Shown here piece by piece: positions 9,360 to 19,192 of a stretch of DNA of 64,000 nt. The translations under genes and the position numbers were made by a program. Position 1 is the first letter of the stretch. Each line of letters opens with the position of its first letter. Where the stretch lies: the NCBI RefSeq assembly GCF_015709455.1, contig NZ_JADNQW010000006.1:57538-121537 (forward strand), read 5' to 3'. The notes under the pieces were generated by a model, which had not been told where the DNA came from, ran no database searches, and saw nothing but the letters and a program-made list of their open reading frames with translations. Origin of the DNA: Methylosinus sp. H3A. Lineage in GTDB: Bacteria > Pseudomonadota > Alphaproteobacteria > Rhizobiales > Beijerinckiaceae.

Positions 9360-11675
9360 GTGAGTAGCGAGAGAGCGGAGAACGGCAACGATTTAGCTTG
9401 CATTAGGCGGGCCGTCGGCCCGTGGTCCGATTTGGCGCTGCATACGATCGGGTGGCGTGCTTTCCAGGATCTCTGCTCTCAAGTTTGCGAAGTGGTCCTT
9501 GGCCGTCCTGTGGAGATATTTCGAGAAGCCCAGGACGGTGGTCAGGACGCTATATTTCTCATCCCGTCCAGGACTGAAGAGCAGCCCATAGGCACGGTGC
9601 AGTGTAAACATACATCCAACGCGGGAAAGACGCTCAAGGTGAACGACCTCAATCCCGAAATCGCCCACGTCGAAGAACTTGTCGCAGCTGGGCAAGCCCA
9701 CACTTATGCATTTATGACCAACATGAGTGTTGATGCGCCGGTCGCTGCCGAGATGCGAGCGAAGCTCCGCCAGCTTGGCGTACGCAAGCCGCACGTCCTC
9801 GGCCGGCAATATATCGTGCGTACGATCCGGAGTAGCGCGCGGCTGCGCGCCTTAGTCCCGCAGGTATACGGGCTCGGCGACCTTACCTCGATCGTCGACG
9901 AACGTTTGAGCGAGCAGAGCCGCGCGCTTCTCGCCAGTTGGATCCCAAAGCTGCGCACTTACGTGCCAACTCAAGCGCATCGCGACGCCGTGCATGCCAT
10001 CGCCAAGCATGGCGTTGTGCTGCTGCTCGGCAATCCATCGAGCGGCAAGTCAGCGATTGGTGCCGTCATCTCAACGATCGCCTCGGAAAATCCCGACAGC
10101 ACGGTCCTCGCACTGACCAGCCCGCGCGACTTCGAGGCTGGATGGAACCCAAATGACCCGGGCCGCTTCTTCTGGATCGACGATGCTTTCGGCTCGAATG
10201 TGCTGCGAATCGACTATGTGCAGGACTGGACATCGGCTTTCGCGAAGCTGCGCGCAGCTATCGCGCACGGCAATCGTTTCCTGCTGACGTCCCGCAAGCA
10301 CATCTATGAAGCCGCGCGGCTTCGGCTGGGTCAACGCAACCTCCCACAGTTCGCGAATGACAGTGCCGTCGTCGATGTCGGCGACTTGGCCTTCGAAGAA
10401 AAGTCCCAGATCCTATACAATCACATCAATTTCGGTGGGCAGAGCCAAAGCTGGCGCACGAGTGTGAAGCCGCACTTGACGGCGGTCGCAGCTGTAAATG
10501 ATTTCCTCCCTGGCATCGCAGAACGACTTGGCGACCCAAATTTCACGAAAGGTCTGTTACCCCGTGAGGCGTCGCTGGTCAGGTTTATGGAAGAGCCTCG
10601 CGAGCACCTAATCGATACCGTGAACGCGTTGGACGACCAGCTGCAAGCCGCCCTCCTCTTGATCTATGTTCATCAGTCTGGCTTCGATCCGGGTAACCAT
10701 GATTCGTCCTCGGCACAAGCCGTGGCCGAACTTACCGGCTTCAGCCTGACCAGGATCCAAGAATGTTTCGCAGAACTCAAAGGGTCGTTCCTTAAGCTAT
10801 CAGGGACTAAATGGATTTTCTCGCATCCGACAATCTCGGATGCGCTAACGGAGATACTTCGTCAGAAGCCCCATATGATGGCAGCGCTCATCCGCGGCGC
10901 GACCACCGACACGATCCTCGGTAGCTTTACCTGTGAAGGATCACCGCTCATCCGAGACGCTCTTGCCATACCATCGACGCTTGACGACGCACTGGTCGAT
11001 CGGCTTGGGCGAACCCCCGATGAGTGGTACCGCAATTGGATGCTATTTCAATTCCTTGCATACCGCGCTAGCGAGGCCGTTTTCGCGAAATCGCTCCGGC
11101 AGTTTCCGAACCTGCTTGAGCGTTCCTGCTGGAAAACCGATTTGGCTGCCAACGATCCGCGGATCGCCACGTTCGCCAGAGCGAACATCATTGGCCTGCT
11201 ACCGCACAAGCTACGGCAAGAAATTGCCGAAGCATTGGAGGATGCAGTCCTGAAACACTTGGACGTCTCCTTTTTCGACGACGCGACAACGCTCGCGCTC
11301 ATTCCGCCCTTTCGGCTGATCAAATTGGGATTGGCCCTGCGCACGAAGGTGCTACCATCGCTTGAAGAACGGATCGACGAGATTGCCGCCGATGCTGACT
11401 TGGATGAGGAGCCAGATGACCACTTCAAGAAGCTCCAGGCGCTTCTCGACCGCGTTGAAGCAATCGGCGTCGACGATGATGCTATCGTATCGGTAGATAA
11501 CGCGCGGAATCAGGTGATGCGGTCGATAGAGTCACTGCAAAGGCGTAAACGCAAACGCGACGAAGAGTCCGAAGACGATTCTGACTGGACTCATATCGTA
11601 ACGCAGAAGAGGGAGACACCGTTGTCAGACGCGCTGGCCGCGAACCGCTCTATCTTCGATGACGTTGACAGGTAG
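9360..11675 (+). CDS. Nuclease-STAND ATPase (Mrr-like domain plus nSTAND3-type NTPase)
   Basis: A 771-residue protein. Residues about 25-110 look like a PD-(D/E)xK restriction fold: FREAQDGGQDAIF supplies the acidic residue and GTVQCKHT the xxK strand, as in Mrr-type nucleases. A P-loop LLLGNPSSGKSA (about residue 225) follows, then RFFWIDDAF as Walker B and FLLTSRKHIY as a sensor-like strand. This is the architecture of nSTAND3-type defence ATPases related to the antiviral STAND (Avs) proteins. The C-terminal third is helical with an acidic, lysine-rich end, without recognisable repeats; it should be the sensor. The GTG start at 9360 has GAGAGGG upstream. It is probably a phage-triggered nuclease whose trigger is unknown. 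Confidence 0.78.
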   Translation: MSSERAENGNDLACIRRAVGPWSDLALHTIGWRAFQDLCSQVCEVVLGRPVEIFREAQDGGQDAIFLIPSRTEEQPIGTVQCKHTSNAGKTLKVNDLNPEIAHVEELVAAGQAHTYAFMTNMSVDAPVAAEMRAKLRQLGVRKPHVLGRQYIVRTIRSSARLRALVPQVYGLGDLTSIVDERLSEQSRALLASWIPKLRTYVPTQAHRDAVHAIAKHGVVLLLGNPSSGKSAIGAVISTIASENPDSTVLALTSPRDFEAGWNPNDPGRFFWIDDAFGSNVLRIDYVQDWTSAFAKLRAAIAHGNRFLLTSRKHIYEAARLRLGQRNLPQFANDSAVVDVGDLAFEEKSQILYNHINFGGQSQSWRTSVKPHLTAVAAVNDFLPGIAERLGDPNFTKGLLPREASLVRFMEEPREHLIDTVNALDDQLQAALLLIYVHQSGFDPGNHDSSSAQAVAELTGFSLTRIQECFAELKGSFLKLSGTKWIFSHPTISDALTEILRQKPHMMAALIRGATTDTILGSFTCEGSPLIRDALAIPSTLDDALVDRLGRTPDEWYRNWMLFQFLAYRASEAVFAKSLRQFPNLLERSCWKTDLAANDPRIATFARANIIGLLPHKLRQEIAEALEDAVLKHLDVSFFDDATTLALIPPFRLIKLGLALRTKVLPSLEERIDEIAADADLDEEPDDHFKKLQALLDRVEAIGVDDDAIVSVDNARNQVMRSIESLQRRKRKRDEESEDDSDWTHIVTQKRETPLSDALAANRSIFDDVDR

Positions 11676-11772
11676 CCGCATGGAACGACGGCGCAACTGC
11701 TGCACCGACTCCAGCATGCGCACGCCTTGCCCGGCCTCGACGAGGTTGCCGCATCGGCGGCATGCGCGTTTG

Positions 11773-12981
11773 TCATCGATCTTTTGCCGAGGCCAGAACC
11801 AATCGCGCGGTCTTTCGATCGTATATGTAACCCGTGATTGTGCCGTCCTTGATCCGCCTGACAGCCTCATCGATAACGAACACCGGTGCAAGGAACCATT
11901 CTTTGGGCACGACCGGCTGCCCGAAGCGATCTTTGATCTCGATGTCCATGCGAGCGCCGCCGAAAATCTTATGGATCACGGATTCGAGTTTCGCGCGATT
12001 GATGTTGTATAATTCGTAAGTAGCAACGACCTCAACATCGGCCATGAGGAAGGTCGGATCGAGGCGGGCATTGGCAATGCGGCGTTCGACGTTTCCGCCT
12101 GTTACGCCTATCTTATGCAGGATATCGCGATTGGCCGTGACAAGCGGATGTTCAGATTTGCTCCGCAGCACGTAGACGGTTCCACTAGCTTCATCGTTAT
12201 CGGAGGTCTGTTCCTCGAACAAAGGCCCAGCGGTCGGCTCGGTAATCCGCCGACCAGCCTCATCCTTGTAGAGTGCGCGCTGGAGCGACCGCAGCAGCAG
12301 ATCGCTCTCAGTGCCATTGGAATAAATGACTCTGAGCCGCGCGTCAGTCTCTCCGTTCGGCGCCTTGATAGGCTCTCCGACCTGGGCGACGTAGGCGGTT
12401 TGACCTCCGATGATGAAAAACTGACCGGCGTGGATATCCGCCTTCAGGAAACCTGCATCCTTGACGAACCTTCTCGTGGTGCGCCGTCCCCCGTCCAGGT
12501 CGCTCTGCACCTCCTCGAAGAGAGGCTTGAACGTCTCGAAATCGAGGCACTTTTCCCGGTTCGCGATTTCTTCGGCTTCACGCTTTTCCGCGCTCGTGCG
12601 CACGTGGCGCAACTTTGTGATGTCGGATGAACCGGCGGCGCCCTCCAATTCTGCGAGCAGTTCATCGTCATCCATCGCGTCCACCGGCGCGGAGGACGCA
12701 ACTGGCGCGCCGGTCAGCAATCCCTGGCGATCGAACGGTGTGAGAACCGAGCGGCATTCTTCCAGTTCGCGCAGTCGATCAAGCCTGACGGCGTATAGCC
12801 GTTCGAATATGTCGCCGCCCTCGCCATGGCGCGGAGCATGGCCGCTTTTCTCGACAAAGCGCTGAATCTCTTCAAAGCCCGCGATAATGCGTTCCTCGCG
12901 GGGCGAACGGCCGCCCTTCTTTTCCGGCTGCGCGAAATCATCGAGTTCCGAACGCAGTTCATCAAGGTCGAGATCACTCAT
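11773..12981 (-). CDS. GIY-YIG nuclease family protein (YeeC/Mug113-like)
   Basis: A 402-residue protein. The C-terminal region from about residue 270 carries a GIY-YIG-like core: GTVYVLRS, then LHKIGVTGGNVERRIANA, a downstream AKLESVIHKIF with the expected glutamate, and PKEWFLAP. The N-terminal half is charged and helical. The ATG at 12981 is preferred over 13008: it overlaps the helicase stop by eight bases (ATGAGTGA), implying translational coupling. It is the last gene of a four-gene operon. In Bacillus subtilis YeeA (methylase), YeeB (helicase) and YeeC (GIY-YIG) form a comparable set, so the product is probably a nuclease or DNA-binding part of a defence system. Confidence 0.75.
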   Translation of the reverse strand: MSDLDLDELRSELDDFAQPEKKGGRSPREERIIAGFEEIQRFVEKSGHAPRHGEGGDIFERLYAVRLDRLRELEECRSVLTPFDRQGLLTGAPVASSAPVDAMDDDELLAELEGAAGSSDITKLRHVRTSAEKREAEEIANREKCLDFETFKPLFEEVQSDLDGGRRTTRRFVKDAGFLKADIHAGQFFIIGGQTAYVAQVGEPIKAPNGETDARLRVIYSNGTESDLLLRSLQRALYKDEAGRRITEPTAGPLFEEQTSDNDEASGTVYVLRSKSEHPLVTANRDILHKIGVTGGNVERRIANARLDPTFLMADVEVVATYELYNINRAKLESVIHKIFGGARMDIEIKDRFGQPVVPKEWFLAPVFVIDEAVRRIKDGTITGYIYDRKTARLVLASAKDR

Positions 12982-15022
12982 AGCGGCCCTCATCCTTGAA
13001 GCGGACAAATGCGGCGGCGCCCTCGGCCAGGTGCTTTTCCCACGCGTCGGCCGAGCTGATTGACGGGAGACGTCCGCGCTCCCGCTTGAACTCCACGGCG
13101 CGTTTAGCGATCACCTTGGCTTCCTCCGGCGTCAGGCTGGTGCGCTTGGCGGCGATAGCCGCAGCAACCTGCTTTAGGCTTTCCTCGCTCATCGTCTTGG
13201 CGAGAATGGCGTAGGCTTCGCCGAACGGATTGACCCGGTCGATCAAGTCGATGTCCAGCTCTCGCACATCCATCGCGAACTTTCGGACGCCGTCAACAAA
13301 AGCCGTATTTGCGCTCTCTTCGCCAAGCGAACTGCCCGCCGCGACTTCCTTCGCTTTCTGGGTCAAATTCAGCGCCGCCACCGCGTGTTGGCGAACGGCT
13401 TCCTGATCCTCGGCGTCGAGGTGCGGAAATTTGTCCTTGATGATCTTGCCCATGCGCACCTGAGTCAGCTCCTCGGGAACCAACTCTTCGTCGAACAGCC
13501 CGCGCTCGATCGTCGTCTTGTCCTGTACGAAGGCAGCGATTACCTCGTTCAGATCCTCTTGGCAGATACGGGTCGCTTCCTCGCTCTTCGGCGTGGCCAG
13601 CCCCTTGATCTCGATCTGGAACTTGCCGGATTCCTCGTTGAAGCCAACATTGCACTTGTTCGGATCGTAGCCGCCCTCGCCATAATCGAAGCCCGGCGTC
13701 GGACCGCTCTGCGGGTTTTTCGGCTTAAACTCGAAACGGGGCGCCAGCACCTGCTCCATCAGCAGGCTGGCGGCAATCGCCTTAAGCGTATCGTTGACGG
13801 CTTCGGTGACAATGTCGTCAGCGGCTGCCGGTTCGGCGATCAGGTTCGAGAAGCGGGCGCGGGTCTTGCCCGGCGCGTCGCGGGTCGCGCGGCCGATGAT
13901 CTGTACGATCTCGGTGAGGCTGGAGCGATAGCCGACTGTCAGCGCATGTTCGCACCAGATCCAGTCGAAGCCTTCCTTCGCCATGCCGAGCGCGATGATG
14001 ATGTCGACGTGGTCGCGATTGTTTTTCTGCGCCGGATCCTTCAGCGCGGCGGACACCCGGTCGCGCTTGGCGGGATCGTCATCGACCAGATCGGCGATGC
14101 GCAGAATCCTCCCGTCGGCGGTCTTGACCAGCTGGAAGCCGGTCGCAGGGTCTGTCCCCTGCCATTCGCCGAGCGTCTCGATTATGTGCTCCACCTCCTT
14201 GATCTTGTCCTTCGTGCTCTCGCGCGAATTGACGTTGGGAATGTGGATGATCGTCTTCTCGACGGGGTTCAGCACCTTCAGAAGGTCGTCGGCATACGAG
14301 TCCGAATAGAAGAAATAGCCGATGTCGAGCTTCTTCAGATACTGATAGCCGTTGAGCTGCTCATAGTAGGTGTAGGTGACGGTCTCGAACTTGCCCTCGT
14401 CCTGCGGCGCGAGCACCGCCACCGCGTCGCCCCGGAAATAGGAGCCGGTCATTGCGACGATATTCACTCGGTCGCGCGTGATGAACTCGCCCAGATGCAG
14501 GCCGAGCTTGTTGTCTGGATTGGCCGAGACATGGTGGAATTCGTCCACCGCGATCAGCCGATCATCGAAGGTTTCGACCCCGAATTTGTCGACGGCGAAG
14601 CGGAAGGTCGCATGGGTGCAGACCAGCACCTTGTCGTCGCTTTGGAGGAACGCGCCGAGCGCATTCACCTTGCCGCCATTATCGTTGCCCGGCGCATCGC
14701 AGAGGTTCCACTTCGGCTCGACATGCCAATCGGCCCAGAAGCCGTGCTTGCTCAGCTCCTCGTCATGAAAGCTGGAGCCGATGGACTTCTCCGGCACGAC
14801 GATGATGGCCTGTTTGACACCCTGATTGGCGAGCTTATCGAGGGCGATGAACATCAGCGCACGGCTTTTGCCCGAGGCCGGCGGCGACTTGATCAGCAGA
14901 TATTGCTCGCCGCGCTTTTCGAACGCGCGTTCCTGCATCGGCCGCATGCCGAACTCGTTGGCCTTGGTCGAGCTGCCGTTGGTGGCGTATGAAACGGATA
15001 CGGAGGGAACTTGCGCGCTCAT
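12974..15022 (-). CDS. DEAD/DEAH-type helicase (YeeB-like)
   Basis: A 682-residue superfamily 2 helicase. Motif I is IKSPPASGKSRA (about residue 45), motif II is AVDEFHH (DEFH rather than DEAH), motif III is AMTGS, and motif VI is VQIIGRATRD (about 395). The rest is a helical C-terminal region. It would use ATP to move on DNA. Its start overlaps the stop of the PD-(D/E)XK gene by four bases (ATGA) and its stop overlaps the GIY-YIG start, so the set is one operon. It is likely the motor of a restriction-like defence system. No frameshift is seen. Confidence 0.82.
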   Translation of the reverse strand: MSAQVPSVSVSYATNGSSTKANEFGMRPMQERAFEKRGEQYLLIKSPPASGKSRALMFIALDKLANQGVKQAIIVVPEKSIGSSFHDEELSKHGFWADWHVEPKWNLCDAPGNDNGGKVNALGAFLQSDDKVLVCTHATFRFAVDKFGVETFDDRLIAVDEFHHVSANPDNKLGLHLGEFITRDRVNIVAMTGSYFRGDAVAVLAPQDEGKFETVTYTYYEQLNGYQYLKKLDIGYFFYSDSYADDLLKVLNPVEKTIIHIPNVNSRESTKDKIKEVEHIIETLGEWQGTDPATGFQLVKTADGRILRIADLVDDDPAKRDRVSAALKDPAQKNNRDHVDIIIALGMAKEGFDWIWCEHALTVGYRSSLTEIVQIIGRATRDAPGKTRARFSNLIAEPAAADDIVTEAVNDTLKAIAASLLMEQVLAPRFEFKPKNPQSGPTPGFDYGEGGYDPNKCNVGFNEESGKFQIEIKGLATPKSEEATRICQEDLNEVIAAFVQDKTTIERGLFDEELVPEELTQVRMGKIIKDKFPHLDAEDQEAVRQHAVAALNLTQKAKEVAAGSSLGEESANTAFVDGVRKFAMDVRELDIDLIDRVNPFGEAYAILAKTMSEESLKQVAAAIAAKRTSLTPEEAKVIAKRAVEFKRERGRLPSISSADAWEKHLAEGAAAFVRFKDEGRYE

Positions 15023-16344
15023 GCCTGCAGCTCCTTCTCCTCGGAAACGAACGCAGCTACAGCCACACTTACCTCATTAATTTCATTAGAAAATCGTCCA
15101 ATCAAAGCGCGGATTTTCCGCTCAATTTCCTCGGACGCATGCACGTCATCGACACTGATTGTATTCTTCTTAAAGAAGCGAGAGTACCGGCGGCCGGGAT
15201 CGGCGGCGCCCGACTGGAACTGGATGTTGGGCAGGTCAACCGCCCCGATGCGCTTGATAAGACGAGCCCGGTCCTGCGCGGACGAAAGAGGCCCGACTTC
15301 GGCGGAAAGCTTGATCTTTCCCTTTATGCCATCGCTGTCAGTCGCGATCTCAAGCCAAAGAATCACGGGGAGACCTGCCCACCAGTTTTCGCATCCGGGC
15401 CAAGTGCGGGCAAATTTCCGCAATGGACCAAGCCAACTCTGTGGAACAAATGAAACCATGCTGTTTGAGAGTCCGTTGAACAATAGAGGCAGCCCTGCGA
15501 CCTCTACAGGCTCAGATAAAGGCTTCGGATTTTCACCAAAAATGGCTCGAGCGGCGAGCGCGAAATCTGATCCGGCCCCGTGTTCGATCACGAAATCGAT
15601 GACCTTCTTGTGGTCACGATAGAGTTTCCGGGCGAGGATCTCCATCTCGGTACGTTGGGCGCTCATGCCAGATTCTTCCTCAAGAATTTCGAGATAATGA
15701 CTAAGGAACGTCCGCACCTCGGGCGACATCGCGTGTGCCCCCGGTCGGAGGAAACGCCCTAGAAAGCCGCAAATCGTTCGGTAGTGAATAGCAGCGTAAT
15801 CCGCGTCCTGCGGTTCTTCCTCATGAAGTGTCAGGAAGATGCCGCGCACAATGTTTTCGGCGCTGCCGCCATTGCCGTCGCTGGCTGCATTGAGCGTTTC
15901 GTGCGCCCGCGTCTTGTAGGTGGCGAGTTGGCCGTCGTGCTGCTGGCTGTGGAATTTGTTCTCGATGACGAAGGCCCATCGATTGCGTGGGCAAAGCACG
16001 AGGATGTCGATGTTGCGCCATTCCAGTCTCACTTCAGCATCACGAAGATCGGCCTGAGCAACATCAAGTGCTGAAGGCTTCATCCTGCCCATCCCCCTTA
16101 GGGCCTCGCCAAGAAAGGCCTTAAGGAAGTGGTCGCCGAGACCATGTGTCTCGCCGGGCGAGAACAGCCAGCCCAAAATGGCGGAGTGACGCAATTCTTT
16201 GTCGGCTGCTCGCATCACCCGGATTGGGTTGAAGCGATTTGAATACGCCTTCAACTTCTCTAGGTCCGCGTTGTTGACAAACAGTGCTTCGAGTTCGTCG
16301 GGGGCGGGCTCGCTAACGGTCGGGGCGGTGTCGATCACGCTCAT
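15019..16344 (-). CDS. PD-(D/E)XK nuclease-like protein
   Basis: A 441-residue protein. Near residue 40-160 it shows the pattern of PD-(D/E)XK-like phage/defence nucleases: RHSAILGWLFSP, GLGDHFLKAFL, an acidic strand in WRNIDILVL and VIENKFHSQQHDGQL with the (D/E)xK element. Such proteins are probably DNA nucleases. The coding sequence overlaps its upstream methylase and downstream helicase by four bases each. It is an extra member compared with the three-gene YeeABC set of B. subtilis. Base composition is slightly more AT-rich than the flanks, consistent with transfer. Confidence 0.75.
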   Translation of the reverse strand: MSVIDTAPTVSEPAPDELEALFVNNADLEKLKAYSNRFNPIRVMRAADKELRHSAILGWLFSPGETHGLGDHFLKAFLGEALRGMGRMKPSALDVAQADLRDAEVRLEWRNIDILVLCPRNRWAFVIENKFHSQQHDGQLATYKTRAHETLNAASDGNGGSAENIVRGIFLTLHEEEPQDADYAAIHYRTICGFLGRFLRPGAHAMSPEVRTFLSHYLEILEEESGMSAQRTEMEILARKLYRDHKKVIDFVIEHGAGSDFALAARAIFGENPKPLSEPVEVAGLPLLFNGLSNSMVSFVPQSWLGPLRKFARTWPGCENWWAGLPVILWLEIATDSDGIKGKIKLSAEVGPLSSAQDRARLIKRIGAVDLPNIQFQSGAADPGRRYSRFFKKNTISVDDVHASEEIERKIRALIGRFSNEINEVSVAVAAFVSEEKELQA

Positions 16345-19103
16345 GCCGCGCCCACCTTTCGCTTCTTCCCGGGGCCAGCTCCGGCGCTCATCTTGGTGTA
16401 AAGCTCGAACAGCTTTTCAAGACGTTCTGTGTCGTTCTTGAATCGGCGACCGATGTAGATGCGCTCTAGAATCTCGTCGTTACGTTCATGCGCTGCGCGA
16501 AGATCGTCGGGCATGCAATCCGGGTCATAAAGGTCGGCGATGGTGGCCGGAAAATGCGCCTCGCGAGCCAACAATATGTCTTCAGCACACCGGGTCAGGT
16601 CTGTTTTGTTCTTCTCTGTCAGAGTTGGAACAGGAAAGGTATTCCATCCGAGGGTGTTGGAGTACCGAAAATCTGTTTTCAGCTTGCCACAGACTGCTGA
16701 AATCCAAACTATATGCAGACGAGATGAAATCAGGGAGAGGCACCATATTGGAGCGCCATACATCGCAAAATTTGGCGCTACAATTACAGTCCTGTCATCG
16801 AAATAACCGCATGGTAAATATGTACGTCTCTCAGATGATACAGTTGGAATCAGTATCGACGTTCCAGGCTGATGCGGAGCGTATACGAAGCGGTGAGGAA
16901 ACGTAGCGGCATTTCGTGCCTGTGTTCCTCGACTCGCGCTCCGCGCTTTTCGTACGCATTCAATTCTTTCCACAATCGGAAAAATGTGCGCAACTTGCTC
17001 GATATCAGAATCTTCGAGCCAGATGCACCACCTAGATTGTCCCCTGATAAACTCCATTGCTCCTTCAAGCTTCCTTAAGAATTTACCTGCTGATGGGAAC
17101 CGCGTTAATAGTTGGTCATACTCTATTTTCGACAAAATAAAGTTGCCTTCATCAGTTGCCTTGTTACCAGACACCATTTGGGGGATACCTGATATCTGAG
17201 TATTTGACTTTGAGACGATCGTAATTGAGTCTGGCGTCAAATACGGTCCGATACTCGTAACGGAACGAGCTATTTCCCCATCAAAAATCGTTGCTTTACC
17301 GTTCATGTTTGAGCGCAACCCAATGACAATACATGTCACTCCAGCATTATTTGCTGCATTATTTCTCCAACTAAATGATGTATGAGCAAAGAATATTTCC
17401 TGCCCCTTCCCAAAAATAATTGGCCACAGCATACCTACTTGCTCGCCTTGGCATATTGAATTTGTGGTAACAAATGCGGAAGCGGTTTGTGTTAGCTCAG
17501 AATACTCGGCTGCTTTTACAAGCCAGCTTGCTACATAATCCAAATCTTTATACGTTTTGAGATAGCGTGGAAATATCTGCTCCATGTCTTCTTGCTGTGA
17601 AACTCCACGGTCCCTGCTACCCTGATACGGTGGGTTTCCGCAAATATAAGTCTCACCACCTTCATTGTCGAAATCGATCTGCGCCTGATTGAGAGGCGTG
17701 TGAAACAGGTCGTCGGCATGATGCTTTACACCTGTTCCCGTCGGCGGGCAGATGCTGAGCCAATCGAGCCGCAGGGCGTTGCCGCAGGTGATCCAGTTCT
17801 GCGCATCGAGCGGTAGAAAGTCCCGGAGCGCTTCCTTCTGACCACGGTGAAGCACGTCGCATTGATATTCGGTGATAATGAGCGCCAGGCGCGCGATCTC
17901 CGCCGGGAAGTCGCGCAACTCGATTCCGCGAAAGTTCGTCAGCGGAATTTCCGTTCGGCGGTCGGCCTCGTCGCGGCGGCGATTTATCTCCGCCTCAATG
18001 GCCCGCATTTCCTTATAGGCGATGACGAGAAAATTGCCCGAACCGCAGGCTGGATCGAACACGCGGATCTTCGACATTCGCTTGCGCAGGTTGAGCAACA
18101 TGCGGCCGTTGTCGCCAGCCTCCTCCAGCTTCTCGCGCAGATCGTCGAGGAAGAGTGGGTTCAGCACCTTCAGGATATTTGGCACGCTGGTGTAGTGCAT
18201 GCCGAGCGCACCGCGCTCGGCATCATCCGCCACGGCCTGGATCATCGACCCGAAAATATCCGGGTTGATCTTTTTCCAGTCGAGGCTGCCGATATGCAGC
18301 AGGTAGGAGCGGGCGATGCGGCTGAAGCGCGGCACATCCGTGCTGCCGGAAAATAGCCCCCCATTCACATAGGGAAAGCGGCTCGCCCAGCGCGGAACCC
18401 CGGCGGCGCCATGCGCTTCCGCCTTGGTGTTCATGGCGCGGAACAGTTCACTGATCACCTCATGGGTGTTCGACGAATCCTTGGCGCTCATCGTCTCGAT
18501 CGCCGAGGTGAACGCGGCGCTGCTGTCGAAAATCTCGGTGTCCTCCGCGAAAAAGCAGAAGATCAGCCGCGCCATGAAATGGTTCATGTCATGCCGGCGT
18601 TGCGCTGTGCCCCATTCAGGGTTGTCCTTCAATAACTCGACATAGAGACGGTTCAGGCGGCTGGTCGCCCGGATGTCGAACGAGCTTTCACGAACCTGCT
18701 TGACCGTGGTGATCCCGGCCAACGGCAGGAAGAAGCCGAAGTGGTTCGGGAAATCGGCGAAGGTGCACGAGATCGGCGCGTCATCGGTCGTGAGGTCTTC
18801 GGCCTCGAACAGATCGCCATCCGTGGCCAGCACAAAACGCGCCTTCGCCCGAGCGGTGGCAGGGCTGGCCTTCAAAGCCGCGAGCGTCCGCGTAACTTCG
18901 CCGGACTCGCAAACGGCAATGTGGATGTTGTTCGTCTGCAGCACGCCGCCCAGATCGGACCTGTTCGACTCGCCCTTGCGCAGCCGTTTGAGCGTGGTCT
19001 CCTTGTTCCCGAAGGCTTCTAGAAACGCATACGCGAACTCCTCGGCGTCGAAGGGACGCTCCGCCAGCGCCGAAATCGCTTCTTCAATTTCAACCGCGTT
19101 CAT
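16341..19103 (-). CDS. Adenine-specific DNA methyltransferase, type IIL/YeeA-like
   Basis: A 920-residue class I methyltransferase. Motif I FDPACGSGNF lies about residue 345 and catalytic motif IV NPPY about 490, the gamma-class N6-adenine signature of MmeI/YeeA-like enzymes. The first about 330 residues match the usual helical/specificity N-terminal part. The ATG at 19103 (GGGAAA just upstream) is preferred over 19118. The stretch after NPPY, roughly 16.65-17.63 kb, is clearly more AT-rich than the rest of the gene; it covers the expected target-recognition region. It is the first gene of the four-gene operon and probably marks self DNA, with the helicase and nucleases acting on unmarked DNA. 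Confidence 0.84.
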   Translation of the reverse strand: MNAVEIEEAISALAERPFDAEEFAYAFLEAFGNKETTLKRLRKGESNRSDLGGVLQTNNIHIAVCESGEVTRTLAALKASPATARAKARFVLATDGDLFEAEDLTTDDAPISCTFADFPNHFGFFLPLAGITTVKQVRESSFDIRATSRLNRLYVELLKDNPEWGTAQRRHDMNHFMARLIFCFFAEDTEIFDSSAAFTSAIETMSAKDSSNTHEVISELFRAMNTKAEAHGAAGVPRWASRFPYVNGGLFSGSTDVPRFSRIARSYLLHIGSLDWKKINPDIFGSMIQAVADDAERGALGMHYTSVPNILKVLNPLFLDDLREKLEEAGDNGRMLLNLRKRMSKIRVFDPACGSGNFLVIAYKEMRAIEAEINRRRDEADRRTEIPLTNFRGIELRDFPAEIARLALIITEYQCDVLHRGQKEALRDFLPLDAQNWITCGNALRLDWLSICPPTGTGVKHHADDLFHTPLNQAQIDFDNEGGETYICGNPPYQGSRDRGVSQQEDMEQIFPRYLKTYKDLDYVASWLVKAAEYSELTQTASAFVTTNSICQGEQVGMLWPIIFGKGQEIFFAHTSFSWRNNAANNAGVTCIVIGLRSNMNGKATIFDGEIARSVTSIGPYLTPDSITIVSKSNTQISGIPQMVSGNKATDEGNFILSKIEYDQLLTRFPSAGKFLRKLEGAMEFIRGQSRWCIWLEDSDIEQVAHIFPIVERIECVRKARSASRGTQARNAATFPHRFVYAPHQPGTSILIPTVSSERRTYLPCGYFDDRTVIVAPNFAMYGAPIWCLSLISSRLHIVWISAVCGKLKTDFRYSNTLGWNTFPVPTLTEKNKTDLTRCAEDILLAREAHFPATIADLYDPDCMPDDLRAAHERNDEILERIYIGRRFKNDTERLEKLFELYTKMSAGAGPGKKRKVGAA

Positions 19104-19192
19104 GAATTTCCCGCACACATGCCCGATGATATTCCGACTATCGGATGACGATCGCGATCTCAGCCGGTAACACAGGCCTGATCAATTGCCGA

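Noticed and set aside
13385..14992. Plus-strand frame of 535 codons
   Set aside because: It lies opposite the helicase gene, which has complete helicase motifs and operon overlaps.
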